64,000 nt of DNA from Diplocarpon mali. Its lineage: Eukaryota; Ascomycota; Leotiomycetes; Helotiales; Drepanopezizaceae. The stretch covers positions 37,889 to 101,888 of the forward strand of contig JAENRP010000151.1 in assembly GCA_024741835.1 (NCBI GenBank), in the 5' to 3' direction. This document shows positions 11,401-23,685 of the stretch, piece after piece; within the stretch, counting starts at the first letter, position 1; every line of letters starts with the position of its first letter. Made by a program: the position numbers and the translations under genes. The notes under the pieces were generated by a model. That model was not told where the DNA came from and did no database searches. It saw only the letters and a list, made by a program, of their open reading frames with translations.

Positions 11401-13953
11401 AGACCTAGTACTTATTAGTAGTATATAAATAATATTCTTTTAAATTACTTAAATGATTTTTATATAGTATATNAAATAATATTTTAATTTACTTAAAGAA
11501 CGTTAAAGAGCACTAGGGTCATATTAAAAAGGTGCTAAAACGACTCTTAAAGGCTAGCCTTTAAGCAGATATTAAAAAGTGCGAGTTCTATATTACTCGA
11601 ACTCGATATCTCGGATATATTCTAATAATAACTAAGATCGAACCAGACCTTAAAAAGGTCGAACTACTGCGCAACTAAAGGTACTTAAAAACTATTACTA
11701 AAGTGAAGTCCTACTTAAGATTTTACAGGTTTTACTAATAATTCATTCGCAACTTCGGACTAATCGCTAAACCCCTCTTAATTCTAACCCGACTGATAAT
11801 GCCTTAGAATTGGATAGAAGAGTGCTAAATCGCTTTTAAAGAGCTTCGCAAGCAGCTACTCTCAATTTAGCGAATTTACCATTTTGACCCTAACTTACCT
11901 ATAAAGCTAGAAACTAATGCTTCTAATAGCATTATTGCCAGAGTACTTTCTTAGCAATACTCTAATAAGCAATAGTACCTAATTAGCTTCTATTCGCATA
12001 TACTCTTTAGCTATAAACCTAATTAGGAAATATATAATAAAGAACTCTTTACTATTATTAAATCCTATTATAAATAGAGACCTAAGCTTATATTACTTAA
12101 GGAGCAAGTTGATATTTACTCAGATCACCGCTCCCTTAAGTACTTTATAACTACTAAGGTTCTAACTATAAAATAGTACCGATAGATAGAATTCCTATCC
12201 GACTTTAATTTTCGAATCGTATATACTCTTAGCAAAGATAACCAGAAGGCCGATATTCTTAGCTACTAAGAGTAAGATATGCCAGTTTATAAGCAAGCGA
12301 AGCTAGATAGCCGATCCTAGGTTTTGATTTTCCTAGCCTAGTTGGACCCTTAAATCAATACCGAATTGGTCGATAAATTTCTCGCCGAATCTGCCGAAGG
12401 CACCCTCGCTCTAATATTAACCGATAATCCCAATTCAACCCCGAATCGACCTAAGGATTCCTTTGATTTAATTAAGAAGCTTTATTAAGACAACTGCGAA
12501 TCCTTTTAAAAGATTCGCGCCGACCTCCTTAAGAACTACTCCTTAAAAGACAGATTGCTTTACTTTAAAGAGCGTCTCTATATACGCTATAATACTCCCT
12601 TATGCACTTATCTAATTTAAGAAGCTTATAATTAACCTTTAAGCGCGCACCCTAGTAGCTTAAAGACCTACTAGCTACTCGCTCTTAAGTACTATTAGGT
12701 TAGGATAGGTTCGGACTGCAAAAGATTTATTGCAAATTATAGACCTTATTAATTCTCACATTCGAAGACCATTAAATAACAAGGCCTCTTATAGCCTTTT
12801 CCTATTCCTAATTATCCTATATAGCACTTATATATAGATTTTAAGGATTTCCCTCCTAATAAGTACGGTTTTGATCGAATCCTGGTTTTTATAAACCGAC
12901 TTAATAAGAGCGCTATTATAATTCCTTATTAAAAAGATATCAACACTTAAGGAACTGCCTGATTATTTATTCAATAGATATATCGATTCGGCCATACTTT
13001 AGAGACAATTACCTTAGACTAAGGCCTCTAATTTGTCTCCTTATTTTAAAGAGAGTTCTACTATATTATTAGTATTAAGATTAAACTCTTTATAGCGTAT
13101 TATAAAGAGACTGACGGCTAAACGGAAATTATAAATAAGTATATTGATTTAAGGCTAAAGCCTTTTATTAATTACTATTAAGATAATTGGAGTGAACTGA
13201 TTCTATTAATAGATCATACGCAATCGACTCTACCTTACGCTTTAATTGATATAACCCTATATTAGCTTAAGTATAGAGTTACGCCTTAGATAAGTTAGGA
13301 CTAGATCTCTTTAAAAACGTCCAGCCTATAAGAGAAATTAAACTAGGCAAAAGCTAAGCTAGTAGTAGAGAGGATATACGCAGCTTAAGAAGTAGCGAAA
13401 GGCAATATAGAACGCACTTAAGAGAAAATGCGTAAGTCTATAAATTAATATTAAAGGGAGATTGATTAGAAACCTAAAGATATAGTCTACCTTTTAATAA
13501 AAAATCTTAAGAACTACCGCCTTAATAGGAAACTGGCCAATTAATAGGATAGTCCTTTTAAGGTTCTTAAGAAGGTAGGCAATTTATATTAGATCAAGCT
13601 ACCTATAGGTTCTATAATATATAATATCTTTACGCTAGAGCTACTATTCAAAGATCTGCAGAACCCTTTACTAGGTTAAGAATAACCCTAGCCTATTATA
13701 AAAAAGATTATTAAGCAAAAAGAGTATAAAGTATCTAAGATACTAAGTGTACGCCTATCTTAAGGAAAGCTAGAGTACTAAGTCAAATGGACTAATTATA
13801 ACTCTAATTTAAGTTGGTATCGCGCCTTAAATTTTATAAGATCCTTATATAAGATTTGCAACTTTTATTAGACTAATCTTATAAAGCTAAGACTACCTTA
13901 AAACCTATAAGCTTAGCTAAAGGCTTAGGAAAGTGGTATAGATGATTATAATC
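8440..13953 (+). pseudogene. Gypsy gag-pol with chromodomain, degenerate
   Basis: The translated frame shows a damaged zinc knuckle (about 9855-9900), a protease motif from LVDTGAS (about 10130-10190), RT at about 11080-11640 (CIDYRKLNALT, LDIRAAFNRIQIDP and a decayed YLDD box near 11470), RNase H (about 11850-12260), an integrase zinc finger near 12600-12780, integrase core to about 13250, and a chromodomain-like end near 13730-13850 (KLEYQVKWTNYNS). Stops replace Gln/Trp codons. One ambiguous base N is at 11473 inside the RT catalytic box. Coding ends at the insertion of the inverted Copia-2. Confidence 0.88.
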
Positions 13954-13958
13954 ACTTA
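13954..13958. repeat. target-site duplication ACTTA, left copy (inverted Copia-2)
   Basis: ACTTA here and at 20057-20061 flank the second Copia-2 copy exactly. Confidence 0.92.
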
Positions 13959-14153
13959 TATTAAGCTTAAGTGAGTCGGCGCAGTAGGTAACGGAAACTT
14001 TTAAAGGTCGATGGTCGATATATTAGTAAGAGTTAAGGAAGGAAGGTTACCCCTTTCTTCCCTATAGCTATATATATGTTAATATCCTACTGACTAAGCA
14101 GTAGGGTCATATGATAATACATTAGAGTGATAGTTATATTACCTATTTTAATA
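13959..14153 (-). repeat. Copia-2 (second copy) 3' LTR
   Basis: 195 bp, reverse orientation. TATTAAGC at the left edge is the decayed CTCAACA terminus. Confidence 0.92.
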
Positions 14154-14291
14154 CCCTTACTTAGACCTTACTCTAATTGACCTATAGTTAGGAAAATAAT
14201 AATTATCCTTTTGCGCTAATCTAACTCTTAAGTATCTCTTTAAATTAAAAACAATCAATTAATAGCAACCTCTATTGAAATTACCAATCCT

Positions 14292-14441
14292 ACTCGCAAG
14301 GCGGGACTAGGAGTCAAATTTCCTAAAAGATATTCCTTTATAAGACCACGTGACTTGACTCGCGGTCTAGGCCTAGGAGTCGATTTAAAAACTTTCCTCT
14401 ATAAGACTATATGACCTAATTCGCAAGGTAGGCCTAGGAGT
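14292..14441 (-). repeat. three 23-bp palindromes in the Copia-2 3' untranslated part
   Basis: Units at 14292-14314, 14358-14380 and 14419-14441, each exactly 23 bp, spaced 66 and 61 bp. The homologous trio occurs at 22550-22699 and 60278-60429. Confidence 0.9.
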
Positions 14442-14529
14442 CGTCCTTAAGCCTGCTAAGCCCTTACTATCTTCTATAACCCTAGTATATCTTTAAACGC
14501 TTTAAACTTTACAACTATCTTTAATAGCT

Positions 14530-17500
14530 TTATAAATCCATCTACTACTATTCGATTAGTTAGAATATAAGTGATTAATAACTTATTCTTTGCAATAAGG
14601 TCGCAGATAAAGTAATAGGTAATATTAATATATTTCAATCGCTTATATAAGTATAGATTCTTTATAAGTGCAATCGCCTTTATATTATCTGCTTAAAGAT
14701 TAATATAATTCCTATCTTATTTAATATACTTAGCGAAACCTATATCTTTTAGAACTTAGGCAATCTATAATCCTTATTTGCAATTTGATAATATTAATAT
14801 ATATTTAGCCTTAGTGCTTGCAGTAGCCACTGATTTCTACTTCCTACTTCCTTATAATATAGGTCTGCTATATAGTACTACTACGCTTCTAGATATACTT
14901 TTCCAACCTTTTATATTTGCCTAGTTAGAATTAGTATATACCTTAAGCTTTGCGCTTATATATTTTATTAGTCTATATCTTACCTTTTATATGATTATCG
15001 ATCGAAGGTACCTTTTAAGTCGCTTGACTGCATTCTTATATCGAATTATCAGATCCTTTAGGTTTTAACTAAGTTGCCTAGTAATAAAGGCGATATCTGG
15101 TCTTATATATACTATAGTATATATAATCGCTCTAATATCCTATTAGTACTTCTTTAGATCTCCTCTCTACTTATTTTCATTAATAGGCTCTAACTTATTA
15201 TACTTTCCTTCAATTAGAGTACGCTTTGGCTTAAAGTTAGGAGCATAAGTAGAGAGTCCCATTCGATCTAGGATCTTTTTAATATACTACTCTTGATCTA
15301 ACTAGAGTTCTCAAGTAGAGCGGTTCCTTATGACGCAGATGCTAAGGATCTTATAAATTCCCCCTAGATCCTTAGTATTAAAACGTTTCCAAATTGTCAT
15401 AAAGAACCAATCTAATTGAGTAGTTGTTTTCGCAGCTATAGTAATATCGTTGATATATAGTAGCAACTTAATTCCACGCTTAGCATAGGTAAATAGACAA
15501 GGGTTAATTAGGCTTTGAACAAATCCCATTTTCACTAAAGTAGAGCTATATAAGAGGTTCTAATCACAAGCTGATTATTTAAGCCTATAGATACTATAGA
15601 GTATATAAAGAGAGTGGCTAGCGCATATAAGAATACCGTTAGATTAGGAGAGAAAAATCCGTTCCTTTATAATCGCTTTAGTAAATGCATTTTTAATATT
15701 GTACTATCTGCATTTAAGGTCCTTAGCGGCTACTATTGCTATAAATATACAAAGGGTATTTATGCGAACTATCGGCGCGAATGTATTAAAATAGTCTTCT
15801 CCATACTATTAGGAGAAGCCCCTAGCTATAAGCCTTGCCTTATAACACTCTAAGGTTCCATTTGCATATATCTTAATTATAAAGACCTACTTTATTAATA
15901 CTAGGTTCACGTCCTTTAGCGTCAGTTCCTCTATCTATATACCATTTGCAATAAGAGAGCTTATCTCCTCTTGGATTGCCTTACTCTATACTACTCTATT
16001 CTTTAAGTTATTAATAGCTTCGTTATACGTCTTTAAAAGAGAGATTTTCATTATCTCCCTAGCGGCTAAAAACGCATTATCTTCGTCGAAGCTCTATTGA
16101 AGTTTGAGCTTATAGATCCTATGCGCTATTATAGCTTAAATACGCTTAAACTCGCGTTCGTCCAAGGTGTCTTCCGATTCTAAGTCTCTATTCCTCTTTA
16201 AGGACGTAGGTTTAACTATAGGTTCTATAGGCTTATTATTTAAGGAACTGCTTTCCAGTAGTAGAGGCTTATTATTACTTATACCTATTTTAGGAATATC
16301 CTTTACTATAGGCGCTTTAACTAAAGGGATAACGATATTGAAGTTGTTCTATACTTTAGGCAGTTCGCAGACGATAGGAATAGTCTATTCGGCCTTTGGA
16401 CGACCAGCTGGTCGTTGATTAGCAAGTGCGCTTAATATACCTAAGCTAAGAGAAAGGGGTTATTAGTTCGGCTTAATAGTATTACTATTAAGTGGTATAC
16501 CTTGCGAATCTCTAGGTATATAAAGCTTTAAGGATAGCTCCTTCCTATTTCGAGATTCGTCGAACTCAACTATTAAGGATGTAATTACTCGCCTTAGATC
16601 TAGCGCGTATACTATCTATTACTTTATTATCTATTTAATATACTTAATAAATATACACTTTCTACCTTAGTCTATTAGCTTCTTACTCTTTATACCCGTA
16701 GGCCAGGACTTCGGGCTAATATAAGAGTAGCAGACGCTTCTAAAGACGCAGATATAGTCTAGGCTTAGTTTCTATCTGAAATATACCTTATATAGCGATA
16801 TTCAAGTGCTATTAACTATTAGTCCACTACCTATTCTATTTCGCAGGTATACGTTTGCCTTAACTATAAGGTCCTAGAATTCTAATAGTAGGTCAGCATC
16901 TTGCAGTAGAGCGCAATAGTTAGTCTCTACTTGCTAGATGCTTCGCTTAGTAATGCTATTCTAATAGGAACCTTTATATATTATAGTTAGTTTATAATAA
17001 ACTCCTTATTTTACCTATTTGTTAAGCTTTGCCTTAATCTTTAATATATTATCAAACCTAATAGCTATTAGCTTTAACTAAGTCTAGCGTTCCTCTATCA
17101 CTTTTTAAGTTTCTAGCTTTTCTATAAGCTTAGATTTAGTTTTAGCGCAAATGGTTTATATCTATTAAGTGGAGTTATCTACTATTTAAGAAAACCAATT
17201 ATTTCCTCTAATCGAGGTTGTAAATAGTCTAGTAGTATTAATAGATATTAGCGCTAGTATCGAATCTTTCTATAGATTAAGCTTAGTTTGCATTTGATTT
17301 TAAAGTTTTATTAGCTTGCAAATTCGGCATACTAGGCGATCCTTTAGTACTTAGATCTTCTGTTTTAAGGTTAAGACCTTATATAGGCCCTTTAATTTCT
17401 TTAGCCTTAAATGCGCGAATCTTTTATATATTAGCTAATACCTTAATAGGCTTTTAGCTTTTAATAGCTTTAGTAGCTTATTATTAGTTAATACTTTATT

Positions 17501-19470
17501 ATTAGCAGCTAAAAAGGACTAGTAATAGCAGTTCGAGGTTTTGCCATTTTCCAATTGCAAGCCTAGCTTAAGAGTCGTTTTTAGTAAAACCGCAAGATCT
17601 ACTTGCAGTCCTAGCTTAAGAGTCAATTTCCCAGAAATGGCAAGATCCACTCGCAGTCCTAGCTTAAGAGTCGTCTTTAACGAATTCGCGAATTTCACTC
17701 GCAGTCCTAGCCTAAGAGTCATTTCCGCGAATTTCACTTACGATCTTAGCTTAAGAGTTATTATTAGCAAATTTGCAAAATCTACTTGCAGTCCTAGCCT
17801 AGGAGTCATTTCTGCTAAATTCACTTATAATCCTAGCTTAAGAGTCCATCTATTCTCCCTATCCTCGCTTAATTGTATTAAGGTAAAGAGTGCACTTTCC
17901 TTAAAGGAATTCACTTATAAGTCCAGCTTAAAAGTCAATTTCTATAATATCACCTTTAAGATAATATAAAGTCTATCTTTAATTTTAGCTTTAAAGATCA
18001 CTTTATAGTTATTATTTATAAACTATATAAATTGATTATTAAAAACTCTTATACAATTCAATTCTATATAGATCTTGCGGCTAAATAAGAGATTAATACT
18101 TAGGCTAGGCATAAGGAGAACATTTTATAAAAGGAAAGAAACGCTAGCAATATTCATCTCTACTATACCTATCGAATCTATATATAACCTTTTACTATTA
18201 ACCTTAATAGAGCGCCTTTTTATTTTAATAAGCGGGCCTTTAAATAAGTAGAGTTTATTAATCATATATATTATACAACTAGTATTACTATACTAATTGG
18301 ATTCAAGGATCTTATAAAGATCGGCTTTTAAGATATAAGCATCTTTATTATAATTATTATCTAAATTATTAGAAGTGGATTTAAGTTCAGATGACCTACT
18401 ATTATTATTAAAGGTATCTACTAAAGTTCTGGCTAAATAGCCTTTTCCTTTGCCTTTCCTTAATAGTTGCGGCCTTTGGTAGGATAAGGGCAGTTTACTT
18501 CTTAACTTCTACTTTAATTGCTTCTTAATGTTAAAGCTAGCGACTATATTGATCAATTGCCTTCTAACTTTACAATTAGTAATATTATAAGCACTATTAT
18601 AAAAGTAGCATCTCTAATAAGCTTGAGGGCTCGTCCTGCGCTCCTTCCTCTTCTTAGGCTTATCGTTGCCCTATAACGTAGCATTTACCAATTTAGAGTA
18701 TCCTTTAAGGTCTTGCTTAACAGTTCGAAGGAGGTCGATCTTCTTATAAATCTTAAGGTTAGATTAGATGAGAAGAGATTATTTCGCAATAGCGAACTTA
18801 AGAGGGAGGCTATTAAGTAGGAAACTAAAAAGCTAAGTTTCCCTAAAAGTCATAGCTATCTTAAGATCTGCGGCTCTTACTCTCCTCCTTGCTTTACGTA
18901 GTATAGATCAGGTAGAGTCTATATTTATATTTATATCCTTGCTATCTTTGTCTTTTCTATACTAAAATGAAGTGATCTGCTATAGCAGATGCTAAGTATT
19001 AAAGGCAGTTGTCCGAGAGTATTTTACCTTTAAAGTATCCTATCTTATCTTTGCGTTATTATAAACTTAAATAAAATCTTAGTCTTTATCGCTTAAACCT
19101 CTATTGATCTTAAGCTTGTATTTAGCTAAGGCCAGCCTATACTCCTTCTCCTTTTCTACATTTAAAATCTGCCTTTAGGATTCTCGGTTATTGTCTACTA
19201 AAGCTCCTAGGCTAAGCTTATTTAGTATATCTAGCAAATCCTTAGCAGTTGTATTAGCTATTAAAGTAGAAGTAGACGAATCGGTAGAGGGAGTATAAGA
19301 GGCTATTCTTGCGTATTTAATAAGTGTCTTTTAAATCGCCATTTCGATGCCTTTGCTCTTGAAGTAAAGCTCTAAATCGTCGAACTATCGTTGCCAGTTC
19401 TTCTGAGAGAGTTAGAGGTCTCTAGGCTTAGTGTTTCGATCGGAATCGGATACTATTGCCATTTCGAATA
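14530..19470 (-). pseudogene. Copia-2 (second copy) gag-pol, degenerate
   Basis: Reading leftward: gag from about 19470, zinc-knuckle region near 18600, protease region about 18290-18050, 48-bp tandem repeat 17555-17960, integrase about 17450-16550, RT about 15990-15260 and RNase H about 15240-14530. A 74-codon open stretch at 15311-15535 contains GIKLLLYINDITIAAK, the decayed YVDD box, and DLGGIYKILSICVIRN. Stops of RIP type interrupt the rest. The GFVQSL and NPCLFTYAKRG motifs match the first copy. Confidence 0.87.
17555..17960 (-). repeat. 48-bp tandem repeat carrying 23-bp palindromes (second Copia-2)
   Basis: About nine units, inverted relative to 5383-5770 as expected from element orientation. 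Clear palindromes are at 17601-17623, 17649-17671 and 17697-17719, a strict 48-bp step. Confidence 0.88.
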
Positions 19471-19861
19471 GAATTGCATTTAAAATCAAATAAATTAAAT
19501 AGTTAAAGGCACTCCTCCTATCGAAAAGTTGAAATGATTAAATAGCAGGTGTTATAAAAGTATTAAATAGGGAGGAAGTCCTCTTATCGAAAAGGGTTTT
19601 TAGACTATAACGCAGGGAATCACACCTCTTATAAAATATAGTAAAGCAAGGAATCACACCTCTTGCAGTACCAAAGGGTTGTAAAGCAAGGAATCATACC
19701 TCTTGCAATATAGGTTAGCTAAATAGAGAATCATACCTCCTATTCGCCGATTGCTCGCCTCTTACTATAAGTCTCATTCAACTTCCTATTAATAGTTGCA
19801 GCGCAAGTGCTTTCTAAGGGAAGTCAATAATCTATTATTAGTCTATCTAAGGCTTATAACC

Positions 19862-20056
19862 TATTAAGCTTAAGTGAGTCGGCGCAGTAGGTAATAGAAA
19901 CTTCTAAAGGTTAATAGTTGATATATTAATAAGAGTTAAGGAAGGAAGGTTACCCCTTTCTTCCCTATAGCTATATACGTATCAATATCCTACTAACTAA
20001 GCAGTAGGGTCATATGATAATACATCAGAGTGATAGCTGTATCACCTATCTCAACA
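19862..20056 (-). repeat. Copia-2 (second copy) 5' LTR
   Basis: 195 bp; its outer edge CTCAACA keeps the undecayed terminus. The complement of GGTTATAAGCC, the primer site, adjoins it at 19851-19861. Confidence 0.92.
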
Positions 20057-20159
20057 ACTTAGAAGATAATAGGCCAAATGCAAAACAAATTAATAAACAA
20101 ATCTAAAAATACAAATAAAAAAAAAAAAAAAAAAAGGAGAAAAATAATAAAAATAGAAA

Positions 20160-21170
20160 AATAATAATACTAGGCCAACTGCCCCCTCCCTTTACAATTC
20201 CTCCGACCCCTCTTCCTCTGCGCTTAAGGAGATAAGCTCTAACTCCGTTCTAAAGCTAAAGCTCGCCTTTTAAATACGCCCCCGCCTAAAACGACCTTGA
20301 CCTCCTCCTCTTACCGCCGCTGGCGCTACCCTACTAACTACTGCGCCTAACGCTACCCTTGCTACTATAAGCCCCCTTCCTCTTATAAGAGACTCTGCTA
20401 CTATAGCAGTCTGCTCTACTAACGTAGCGATAGACCCTAGGAGGCTTAGCATAGTTTAGCTGGATTACTCTAACCTTATTAGCTAGGACTTAATAAAGTT
20501 GCCGCGCTCCTATTAGAAAGTCAGCGGTCGATTTAATACTAATTCGGGTTTAACTTATAGCAATTGTCGCCTAGATCCCCTTTAGCTAGCTTGCTATAGC
20601 CTTAACTATAGAGTAGAGCTCCGTAAGGCTAGCACGCTCCAGTTAAGAGCAGCTAATTAGAGCCTTTGTGCTAGCTACTAGCAGGAGGTTAATAAGAATT
20701 TAAGCGCACTAGACCGCCTCTTAATAGAGTATCTTGCGATTCCCTACCGAAACCGTACGCGCGTCCTTATCATTATTATCATTATCCTCCTCTTACTATT
20801 AGAAAGCCTTCTCCTGCCACTCCTTAAGGGCCGCAGATAGCACTGCGAACTCCTTACTAATATAAGAGGGAAGCTATAAATAAGTATTAGTGCGACTAAG
20901 TCTTTAGATTCGATTTAGGATACTTATAAGAATGCACTCTGCCTTCTGCTCCTAGCACTAGTAGCACTTCTTATTATACTCCGATTCAAACTCGCACTTA
21001 TGCATAATATCGCATATAAGGCGCCGCATACACTAGTAATAATAAACGCGGTAGGCTACTGCAAGGGCGCCCGATAGTAGGAGAATTGGCACTACGTATA
21101 TTAGACGCGATTCGACCTTAGACTAGGGCAAACTTACTTATAGTAGTTAGTAGTAGTAGTAGTAATTGTT
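20160..21170 (-). pseudogene. antisense Cys-rich reading frame in the Gypsy 3' region
   Basis: Between the pol end and the 3' LTR, the minus strand carries a frame less AT-rich than its surroundings. Near 21050-20930 it translates to a Cys cluster (ICDIMHKCEFE, then KKCYQC, then AECI). A region like EFAVLSAALKEWQEKAF follows near 20860-20810, then a basic/Gly-Arg tail within the open stretch 20452-20270 (RGGGQGRFRRGRI). Stops at former Gln codons show decay. It is not a standard retroelement domain; I do not recognise the protein. A (TAG)n run lies at about 21140-21160 and an A-run at 20118-20136. Confidence 0.5.
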
Positions 21171-21418
21171 TCTACTATTATATATTAGCCTTATGCTATA
21201 GTAATAGGAGTAAGGGACCTATGCAATTATATACAGTTGTTATACTAAGGAAGGAAGATCCTACAAAAGGAAAAACAAATTTAAGTATATAATACGACTT
21301 GCGCTAAACTAAATATAGAATAGTACCGTTTGTATAATAATGCATTAAGTACGTTACTATATAAAAATCATTATAACCTACTAACGCTTATAGGCAAGCG
21401 TTCTCAAAGGGGGGAGGT

Positions 21419-21725
21419 AGTATAACAGCTGCACCTCCACTTAATGCAATTACCTAGGAGTACAGCGTTCTAAGGTTTTGCAATCTCGATTCGATATAGG
21501 ATTTTCTTAAATCGACCCTAAAGGTGCAAAAGGATATTCTTATATAATATTATATAAGCGGGCAATAGAGCTCCTAGCTACTATATATATAAGGAAGAAG
21601 GGCTCTCCCCTAAGGAGGGTTCTCTAACTTCTTCGTTTCCTTCGTATTAGACCTATAGAATACGCCTTTTGCACTACTTCTTGCTCTTATACTTGATCTC
21701 GCACTTTGGCGGTTCTGTATCGTTA
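21419..21725 (+). repeat. Gypsy 3' LTR
   Basis: Matches 8061-8367 and follows a G-rich polypurine tract ending at about 21417. The TSD copy CAAAT follows at 21726-21730. Confidence 0.88.
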
Positions 21726-21730
21726 CAAAT

Positions 21731-22505
21731 AGGACTTTCTACTTATACTTTTAACTTTAAGCCAAAGCGTACTTTAATCGAAGGAAAGTATAATAAGTTA
21801 AAGCCTGCTAATAAAAATAAGTAAAAAGGAGATCTAAAGAAGTACTAATAGGATATTAAAGCGATTATATATACTATAGTATATATAAGATTAAATATCG
21901 CCTTTATTACTAGGCAACTTAGTCAGAACCTAAAGGATCTGACGATTTAATATAAGAATGCAGTCAAGCGACTTAAAAGGTACTTTCAATTGATAATTAT
22001 ATAGAAGGTAAGATACAGATTAATAAAATATATAAGCGCAAAGCTTAAGGTATATACCGATTCCAATTAGGCAAATATAAAAGGTGAGAAAAGTATATTT
22101 AAAAGCGTAGTAATACTATATAGCGGACCTATATTATAGGGAAGTAGGAAGTAGAAATCAGTAGCTACTATAAGCATTAAGGCTAAATATATATTAATAT
22201 CGTTAAATTGTAAGTAAGGATTATAGATTGCCTAAGTTCTAAAAGATATAGGTTTTGCTAAGTATATTAAATGAGATAGAAACTATATTAATCTTTAAGT
22301 AGATAATATAAAGGCGATTGTACTTATAAAGAATCTATACTTATATAAGCGATCGAAATATATCGATATTACCTACTACTTTATCTATAACCTTATTGCG
22401 AAGAATAAGTTATTAATTACCTATATTTTAACCGATCGAATAGTAGCAAATGGATTTATAAAGCTACTAAAGATAGTTGCAAAGTTCGAAGCGTTTAAAA
22501 ATATA
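21731..22505 (+). pseudogene. Copia-2 (first copy) RNase H, continuation after the Gypsy
   Basis: The frame resumes with the RT/RNase H connector (NFKPKRTLIEGKYNKLKP) and then Copia RNase H motifs SRKQKSVATISIKAKYI and QVLKDIGFAKYI. It ends near a KLLKIVAKFEAFKNIL tail. It aligns with 14530-15270 of the inverted copy. Confidence 0.85.
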
Positions 22506-22549
22506 CTAAGGTTATAAAAAACAGTAGAAGCTTAGCAGGCTTAAGGACG

Positions 22550-22699
22550 ACTCCTAGGCCTGCCCTGCGAGTTAGGTCATATAGTCTTATAAAGTAAAGT
22601 TTTTTTAGATCAACTCCTAGGCCTAGACCGCAAGTCAAGTTATATAATCTTATAAAGGAACGCTTTTGGAAATTTAACTCCTAGTCCTACTCTACGAGT
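22550..22699 (+). repeat. three 23-bp palindromes before the Copia-2 3' LTR
   Basis: Units at 22550-22572, 22613-22635 and 22677-22699, spaced 63 and 64 bp, in the non-coding stretch between RNase H and LTR. Confidence 0.9.
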
Positions 22700-22837
22700 A
22701 GGATTAGTGATTTTAATAAAGGTTGCTATTAATTGATTGTTTTTAATTTAAAGAGATACTTAAGAGTTAGATTAGCGCAAAAGGATAGTTATTATTTTCC
22801 TAACTATAGGTCAATTAGAGTAAGGTTTAAATAAGGG

Positions 22838-23032
22838 TATTAAGATAGGTAATATAGCTATTACTCTGATGTATTATCATATGACCCTACTACTTAGTTA
22901 GTAGGATATTAATACGTATATAGCTATAGGGAAGAAAGGGGTAACCTTCCTTCCTTAACTCTTACTAATATATCGACTATCGACTTCTAGAAGTTTCCTA
23001 TACCTACTGCGCCGACTCACTTAAGCTCAATA
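22838..23032 (+). repeat. Copia-2 (first copy) 3' LTR
   Basis: 195 bp with start decayed to TATTAAG and end CTCAATA; preceded by a short purine tract AATAAGGG and followed by the ATTAC duplication at 23033-23037. Confidence 0.92.
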
Positions 23033-23596
23033 ATTACTAGCTATTCCAATAGATGGCCCATTTAGGCAGATCGATAACGCTCTAACCTTCGCTTAGCTAT
23101 AGCAGCTGGACGAAAATCAGAGATTACACTTAAAGCTCTTATTAAAGATATTACTAATAAAGCTCGAGCCTTATAGAGTTTAAAAATGAATAGAACCGTT
23201 TTATATAATAACAAATCGGCTGGTAAGCCGCATTCCTCTGATTATAAGAAGTTAGAAAATAAAGGAGGTTTTAAAGACTTAAAGAAGAGCACCTCTAGGA
23301 ATACTACCACCTCCTCCTTTAACTTACCCTATCCTTATTGCAAGCAATTAAAGCTATACTATAAGGCAGAAGATTGCTTTACAATTAACAAATCGAAAAG
23401 AGAGGCTTAAGAGAAGGATTTAAGGAAGAAGTACGTATTCCGTCACTTTAAAGGCAAGGACGATAAGTCCTTATTATTATTATTATTATTACTAAAAGGC
23501 AAAAAGCCTTTAAGGAAGACTCAAAAGGAAGATAAAGAGTTAGATAATGATCTCTTTAGGCATACTATGCTATTACTAACCCTAGGGCCAATTCTC

Positions 23597-23685
23597 ACTC
23601 GCAAGCCAGGCCTAGGAGTCAATTCCTTATTAGAAGGCGATTCCTCTTTAGGACCGATTTCCACTTATAAGCTAGGACCGGGAGT
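23597..23685 (-). repeat. two 23-bp palindromes in Copia-1 (reverse orientation)
   Basis: Units at 23597-23619 and 23663-23685 are in the orientation opposite to those at 25076-25200 of the same element. Confidence 0.85.

Larger units (their letters stand above)
13959..20056 (-). mobile_element. Copia-2, second copy, full length and inverted, inside Gypsy
   Basis: 6,098 bp, complete from LTR to LTR, reading leftward. The 5' LTR is 19862-20056 and the 3' LTR 13959-14153; a perfect ACTTA duplication flanks it. Because it is uninterrupted it serves as the reference for the broken first copy and for the fragment at 59945-60818. Confidence 0.93.
8061..21725 (+). mobile_element. Gypsy chromovirus inserted in Copia-2, itself containing an inverted Copia-2
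   Basis: LTRs of about 307 bp lie at 8061-8367 and 21419-21725 (ends uncertain by 1-2 bp). The element's own sequence is about 7.6 kb. Gag, protease, RT, RNase H, integrase and a C-terminal chromodomain occur in that order, which is Ty3/Gypsy order with the chromovirus hallmark. A purine tract (AAAGGGGGGAGG) precedes the 3' LTR. The 3' region holds an antisense frame. The whole element is stop-riddled. Confidence 0.9.
3257..23032 (+). mobile_element. Copia-2, first copy, inserted in Copia-1 gag
   Basis: The copy has 195-bp LTRs at 3257-3451 and 22838-23032, a perfect ATTAC duplication and half-tRNA primer site GGTTATAAGCC at 3452-3462. Its own sequence is 3257-8060 plus 21731-23032, about 6.1 kb, interrupted by the Gypsy element. 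The family differs from Copia-1 in LTR sequence and polyprotein. LTR ends are an inverted repeat TGTTGAG/CTCAACA, partly decayed to TATTGAG/CTCAATA by transitions. Confidence 0.92.

Noticed and set aside
17541..17969. 142-codon plus-strand frame as a gene
   Set aside because: It is the antisense reading of the 48-bp tandem repeat in the inverted Copia-2; the regular PSLRV pattern comes from the repeat.
13959..20056. inversion by recombination between Copia-2 copies
   Set aside because: After correcting the LTR ends to TGTTGAG/CTCAACA, both copies have perfect private duplications (ATTAC and ACTTA), so two independent insertions suffice.
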